A stretch of DNA of 16,029 nt from Thermodesulfobacteriota bacterium (lineage in GTDB: Bacteria; Desulfobacterota; SM23-61): contig JASEHN010000019.1 in assembly GCA_030018715.1 (NCBI GenBank), forward strand, positions 1 to 16,029, read 5' to 3'. The position numbers and the translations under genes are program-made. How positions within the stretch are numbered: position 1 is the first letter of the stretch; each line of letters starts with the position of its first letter. Positions 12,539 through 16,029 of the stretch are shown piece after piece. The notes below the pieces were generated by a model. That model was given only the letters and a program-made list of their open reading frames with translations, made no database searches and had not been told where the DNA came from.

Positions 12539-13458
12539 TGAATGTCTTTTAACAACCATTCCAGGATCGCTTTCTGCCCATGCAGCCGGTTCTCCGCCTG
12601 GTCAAAGACCACGGACTGCGGCCCTTCCAGAACTTCCGCGCTGATCTCCTCGCCGGCATGAGCCGGCAGGCAGTGCATGACCAGCGCTCCTTTCCTGGCT
12701 TTGCTAAGCAGTTCCGAATTAACCTGAAAGCCCTTGAACCTTTTCTTGCGCTCTTTGCTCTCTTTCTCCTGCCCCATGGAGGCCCAGACATCCGTATATA
12801 CCACGTCGGCTCCTTCCACCGCCTGGTAAGGATCCGGGATCATTTCTGTGCGGCCCTTACTATGCTGCCTTGCTTGCGCCAGGATTTTAGGGTTCGGCTG
12901 ATACCCTTCCGGGCAGGCCAGGGATAGAGGAAAGTCGAGCAAAGACGCTGCCTGAATCCAGGTGTTAGCCATGTTGTTCCCGTCTCCGACATAAGCCACC
13001 TTCATCCCTTTATAGCCCCCCAGCTTTTCTACGATGGTCAGAAGGTCGCAAAAAACCTGGCAGGGATGAAGCAGGTCAGTCAGGCCGTTTATTACCGGGG
13101 CAGAAGACCACCGCGCCCACTCCTCGACCGTGGCCTGTTCGAAGGTTCGGATGACTACCCCATCAAGGTAACGGGAGAGAACTCGCGCTGAATCAGCGAT
13201 GGGCTCACCCCTCTTGATCTGGGTGGTCCCCGGGTCGAGGTAGATGGGGTGGCCGCCTAATTGGATCATGGCCACTTCGAAGGAAACTCGCGTTCGGGTG
13301 GAAGGTTTATCGAAAACCAATCCCAGGGACATTCCGGCCAATGGATAATCGGCATGGCCTTTCTTCCATCTCTTCTTGATGGCCATGCTCCTCTTCAGCA
13401 GGGCATCAATTTCCCGGCGGGAAAGGTCGGTCAGGCTCAACAGGTCGCGCTTTTTCAT
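12532..13458 (-). CDS. argF: Ornithine carbamoyltransferase (ArgF)
   Basis: Transfers a carbamoyl group to ornithine, giving citrulline (EC 2.1.3.3). It is 308 residues, full length. The carbamoyl-phosphate loop S-T-R-T-R is at 53-57, HPCQ at 131-134, the ornithine-binding D-x-W-x-S-M-G at 223-229 and HCLPAH at 262-267. These separate it from aspartate carbamoyltransferase and from the acetyl/succinyl-ornithine variants. The residue after HCLPAH is alanine where many ornithine enzymes have arginine. The SD GAGGG precedes the ATG, and a small GC-rich stem-loop (13479-13494) lies further up the leader. The stop codon lies inside the right arm of an inverted repeat, so the last residues may be element-derived. 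Confidence 0.97.
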   Translation of the reverse strand: MKKRDLLSLTDLSRREIDALLKRSMAIKKRWKKGHADYPLAGMSLGLVFDKPSTRTRVSFEVAMIQLGGHPIYLDPGTTQIKRGEPIADSARVLSRYLDGVVIRTFEQATVEEWARWSSAPVINGLTDLLHPCQVFCDLLTIVEKLGGYKGMKVAYVGDGNNMANTWIQAASLLDFPLSLACPEGYQPNPKILAQARQHSKGRTEMIPDPYQAVEGADVVYTDVWASMGQEKESKERKKRFKGFQVNSELLSKARKGALVMHCLPAHAGEEISAEVLEGPQSVVFDQAENRLHGQKAILEWLLKDIHR

Positions 13459-13478
13459 TGTTCCCTCAGTGCCTCCAA

Positions 13479-13494
13479 TCCGGCAAAAGCCGGA
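13479..13494. repeat. Small perfect stem-loop in the argF leader
   Basis: TCCGGC-AAAA-GCCGGA, a 6-bp perfect stem with a four-base loop, about 20 bp upstream of the argF start. On the transcript it would form just before the SD. The function is unknown. Confidence 0.5.
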
Positions 13495-13566
13495 ACCAAA
13501 AAGAAATAATAAACTCCTTATCCTTTAATGGTAGCAGTTTAGCTTCTTGAAAAAAATCGTTAGCGC

Positions 13567-13590
13567 GTCATTCCCGTGAAAACGGGGAAT
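13567..13590. repeat. dRS3-like GTCATTCCCG hairpin
   Basis: GTCATTCCCGTG is followed by its near inverse, ending in ACGGGGAAT. The core matches the GTCATTCCCG-type palindromes that recur in many bacterial intergenic regions, and the inner part of the element at 9279-9476. Confidence 0.55.
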
Positions 13591-13660
13591 TAATCCCATT
13601 GCCACCATTTTCAAATAGCTAAATTGATACCTATGATGATAATCTCAAGGCGCCGGATGA

Positions 13661-14854
13661 TCAGCTCCAGGTTGAAAAGATTTCATCCAGGGCCTGCACC
13701 AGCCGGTCGATCTCCCCCGGAGTGACGATCAAGGGAGGAATAAATCTCATAATGGTGTCGCTGGTGCAATTGATCAGAAATCCTTTTTGCAAACATTCAT
13801 TCACGGCGCTCTTGGCTTCACGGGTAAACTCCATGCCGATCATCAGCCCTTTTCCGCGCACCTCCTGGATGAAGGAATATTTCTGTTTTAATCCCTCCAG
13901 ACGTTTTACGAAATAGGCCCCTGATTCCTGACAGTTTTCAAGAATTCCGTCTTCCAGAGTGACCCGGAATGCGGCAACTCCGGCGGCGGAAGAGAGCGGG
14001 TTCCCCCCAAAGGTGGCGGCATGGGTTCCGGGGGTGAAACTCTTGGCCATCTCCTCTTGGGCCAGCATGGCTCCGATGGGAACGCCGCCGGCCAGTCCCT
14101 TGGCCAGGGTCATGATATCCGGGGGGACTCCATAATGTTCATAAGCAAAAAGTTTCCCGGTCCGGCCCAATCCTACCTGCACTTCATCGTAGATGAGGAG
14201 GAGTTTTTTCTGGTCACAAAGACGCCGCAGGCCTTGAAGGTAGTTTTCCGCGGCCATGTTTACTCCCCCCTCTGCCTGGATAGGTTCAACCATGATGGCG
14301 CAGGTGGAGTCGCTGATGGTTCCCTCCATGGCCTCGAGGTCGTTTTGCGGTACATATTTGAAACCGGTTATCAACGGTTCAAACCCCTTGTGAAATTTCT
14401 CCTGGCCGGTGGCTGCCAGCGCGCCCAGAGTCCGGCCATGGAATGACTTCAGCAGGGAAATTATTTCGTACCGTCCCGGTCCAAAATGATCCTGACTGTA
14501 TTTTCGAGCAAGTTTGATGGCGGCTTCATTGGCTTCCGTCCCGCTGTTACAGAAGAAAACCCGGTCGGCGAAGGAATGCTGAACCAGGAGCTGGGCCAGT
14601 TGAATCTGCGGCTCGATGTGATAAATATTGGAGACATGTAACAGCTTTCCAGCCTGTTCGCGGATGGCCTGTACTACCTTGGGGTGACAATGGCCGAGAT
14701 TGCACACCCCAATCCCCGCTACGAAATCAAGATATTCTTTCCCCTCTGCATCCCAGACCCGGCACCCTTCCCCTCGAACCAGTACAACCGGCAGTCGCCC
14801 ATAATTCTGGATGAGCACTTCCTGTGAAATTTTAATCCATTCTTCGTTATTCAT
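13661..14854 (-). CDS. argD: Acetylornithine aminotransferase (ArgD)
   Basis: PLP-dependent class III aminotransferase converting N-acetylglutamate semialdehyde to N-acetylornithine (EC 2.6.1.11). It is 397 residues. The PLP phosphate site NSGTEANE is at 103-110, the DEVQ of the cofactor ring at 223-226, and the Schiff-base lysine is K252 in TLAKGLAGGVP. TFGGNPL (281-287) is also typical. The SD GGAAGGAAAG lies before the ATG. ArgD enzymes can also act as succinyl-DAP aminotransferase (DapC), which would link the arg and lys blocks here. That second role is inference. It sits between argB and argF. Confidence 0.96.
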   Translation of the reverse strand: MNNEEWIKISQEVLIQNYGRLPVVLVRGEGCRVWDAEGKEYLDFVAGIGVCNLGHCHPKVVQAIREQAGKLLHVSNIYHIEPQIQLAQLLVQHSFADRVFFCNSGTEANEAAIKLARKYSQDHFGPGRYEIISLLKSFHGRTLGALAATGQEKFHKGFEPLITGFKYVPQNDLEAMEGTISDSTCAIMVEPIQAEGGVNMAAENYLQGLRRLCDQKKLLLIYDEVQVGLGRTGKLFAYEHYGVPPDIMTLAKGLAGGVPIGAMLAQEEMAKSFTPGTHAATFGGNPLSSAAGVAAFRVTLEDGILENCQESGAYFVKRLEGLKQKYSFIQEVRGKGLMIGMEFTREAKSAVNECLQKGFLINCTSDTIMRFIPPLIVTPGEIDRLVQALDEIFSTWS

Positions 14855-14879
14855 CTTTCTTTCCTTCCTCTAAAAAAAC

Positions 14880-14907
14880 CGCAAGTCGCGAGAGCGCAAG
14901 GCGCAAG
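14880..14907. repeat. Heptad tandem repeat (GCGCAAG-like x4)
   Basis: Units CGCAAGT, CGCGAGA, GCGCAAG, GCGCAAG in the argB-argD gap. It is the loose inverse of the tract at 14987-15014: the flanking AAAAACCG on the left matches CGGTTTTT on the right, so the whole gap can fold on itself. Confidence 0.65.
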
Positions 14908-14945
14908 AGCGTTAAATTGTGCTGGAGGACTACCGTTTTGCCGTT

Positions 14946-14975
14946 AACTGCATAACTGCAAGACTGCAGGACGCG
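14946..14975. repeat. Octad tandem repeat (AACTGCAT-like)
   Basis: Units AACTGCAT, AACTGCAA, GACTGCAG and then GACGCG. The period is 8, lying between two period-7 tracts in the same gap. Confidence 0.6.
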
Positions 14976-14986
14976 TTTTTATTCCC

Positions 14987-15014
14987 CTAACGCCTTACGC
15001 CTAACGCTTTACGG
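14987..15014. repeat. Heptad tandem repeat (CTTACGC-like x4)
   Basis: Units CTAACGC, CTTACGC, CTAACGC, TTTACGG, directly after the argB stop. The same word family, in the same orientation, is found at 7070-7097. Confidence 0.7.
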
Positions 15015-15017
15015 TTT

Positions 15018-15896
15018 TTAGTAAATTTGCGTTCCGATCCCCTCGTCCGTGAAGATCTCCAGCAGGATGGCATGTTTCACCCGCCCATCGATGATGTGCG
15101 TCTTCTTCACCCCTTCCCGCAAGGCCTGCAAACAACAGTTCACCTTGGGAATCATTCCCCCGCTGACAACTCCTTCCCGCAGATAACGTCCGGCCATATC
15201 CACATTCATTGTGGAGATCAGTTTTTTCTCTCCATCGAGAACCCCTTCTACATCCGTGAGCAGAATGAATTTTTCCGCTTTTAGAGTTGAGGCGACTTTC
15301 CCGGCCACCAGGTCAGCATTGATGTTATACCTCTCTCCTGCCGGCCCAATGCCCACCGGAGCAATCACCGGAATCCATTTGTTGTTCTTGATGTTCTCGA
15401 GAAGTTCCGGGTTGATCTCCTCAACTTCTCCGACCAGCCCGATGTCTAAAAGCTCCTTTTCCTGGGCATCCTTTCTTTGCCGGGGAATCCAGAGCTTCCT
15501 GGCCCGGATGAGGTTTCCATCCATGCCCGACAGGCCCACCGCATGGCCCCCGTGCAGGTTGATCAGGGAGACAATTCCTTTGTTGATCTTGCCCACCAGG
15601 ACCATTTCCACGATGTCCATGGTCTCTCCGTCCGTAACCCTCATCCCCTCAATGAATTTTGATTTTTTACCGATCTTCTCCAGCATGCCGTCGATCTGCG
15701 GCCCGCCCCCGTGGACAATGACCGGGTTTAGGCCGATGTAGCGCATCAAAATGACATCCCGGACAAAGCTCACCTTTAGCTCGTCATCATCCATGGCGTG
15801 TCCCCCATACTTGATGACGATCGTTTTGTTAAAGAATCGTTGCATGTAAGGCAAGGCCTCCAGGAGAACGTCGGCTTTGTCGATTAAATTCTGCAT
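15018..15896 (-). CDS. argB: Acetylglutamate kinase (ArgB)
   Basis: Phosphorylates N-acetylglutamate with ATP (EC 2.7.2.8), the committed and usually feedback-controlled arginine step. It is 292 residues. The amino-acid-kinase motifs are K29-Y-G-G-H-A-M and HGGGPQ at 62-67, with MRVTDGETM at 84-92, NINADLVAGKVA at about 192-203 and GGMIPKV near 245. An N-terminal helix of about 22 residues precedes the kinase core; such a helix is characteristic of the hexameric, arginine-inhibited enzymes and is missing from the E. coli-type enzyme, so feedback inhibition is likely (inference). The SD GAGGAAGAG precedes the ATG. It is the first gene of the argB-D-F-G run, with no clear promoter seen in the 133 bp upstream. 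Confidence 0.97.
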   Translation of the reverse strand: MQNLIDKADVLLEALPYMQRFFNKTIVIKYGGHAMDDDELKVSFVRDVILMRYIGLNPVIVHGGGPQIDGMLEKIGKKSKFIEGMRVTDGETMDIVEMVLVGKINKGIVSLINLHGGHAVGLSGMDGNLIRARKLWIPRQRKDAQEKELLDIGLVGEVEEINPELLENIKNNKWIPVIAPVGIGPAGERYNINADLVAGKVASTLKAEKFILLTDVEGVLDGEKKLISTMNVDMAGRYLREGVVSGGMIPKVNCCLQALREGVKKTHIIDGRVKHAILLEIFTDEGIGTQIY

Positions 15897-15998
15897 CTTC
15901 TCTTCCTCGATTTCTCTTCTCCCCCACCTCCCTCATTCCCCGTTTTTAGGGAGAAGGTAAGGGAAGCAATTAACCCCAAAAAATGCGCGAATTGTAGC

Positions 15999-16017
15999 CG
16001 CAACCCTTTAGGTTGCG
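15999..16017. repeat. Perfect 7-bp stem-loop at the window end
   Basis: CGCAACC-CTTTA-GGTTGCG lies upstream of argB. The centre resembles that of 8321-8340. It is probably an interspersed palindrome, although a terminator for a gene beyond the window cannot be excluded. Confidence 0.5.
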
Positions 16018-16029
16018 CGTTTGTGGAAG

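Noticed and set aside
14873..15016. Possible CRISPR array from the clustered short repeats
   Set aside because: Units are 7-8 bp, degenerate and directly abutting, with no spacers. No cas gene is present.

Overview
The window is a chromosomal piece of an anaerobe-like, moderately GC-rich bacterium, most likely a Desulfobacterota/Deltaproteobacteria-type lineage. This is inferred from the gene order (arg genes, then an LptM-like lipoprotein, then lysA and the dap genes), from an iron-sulfur PreA-like dehydrogenase, and from the abundance of short degenerate intergenic repeats. No rRNA, tRNA, CRISPR array or intact transposase gene was seen.

Layout. (1) 338-2806, + strand: a two-gene unit encoding a Gfo/Idh/MocA oxidoreductase and a PreA/dihydroorotate-dehydrogenase-like flavoprotein with a C-terminal 2x[4Fe-4S] domain. 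(2) 2853-5958, - strand: lysA, dapF, dapB, part of the diaminopimelate/lysine pathway; dapA is absent. (3) 6267-9016: a toxin-antitoxin island holding a PIN/UPF0175 pair (+), an orphan CopG-type RHH antitoxin (+), a PIN toxin with an unnamed 64-residue partner (-), and HigBA (-). (4) 9642-10724, - strand: a three-FnIII lipoprotein that probably starts at a TTG. (5) 11036-15896, - strand: argB, argD, argF, argG, the arginine pathway minus argC, argJ and argH.

The arg and lys/dap blocks run the same way and look like one ancestral supercluster. It has been opened by the toxin-antitoxin island, and has lost (or never had) argH at the argG/lipoprotein junction and dapA at the dapF/dapB junction. 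A 230-bp foldback (MITE-like) element lies exactly in the argH position, and a second element with inverted ends lies beside the toxin-antitoxin island.

Most notable patterns. All three complete toxin-antitoxin pairs are toxin-first. In each, the toxin start lacks a Shine-Dalgarno sequence (two of the three look leaderless), while the antitoxin has a strong one 5-6 nt from its ATG. The PIN/UPF0175 promoter carries a perfect 22-bp palindrome between -35 and -10. Nearly every metabolic spacer holds a degenerate tandem tract of period 7, 8 or 9-10, with a different unit from site to site.
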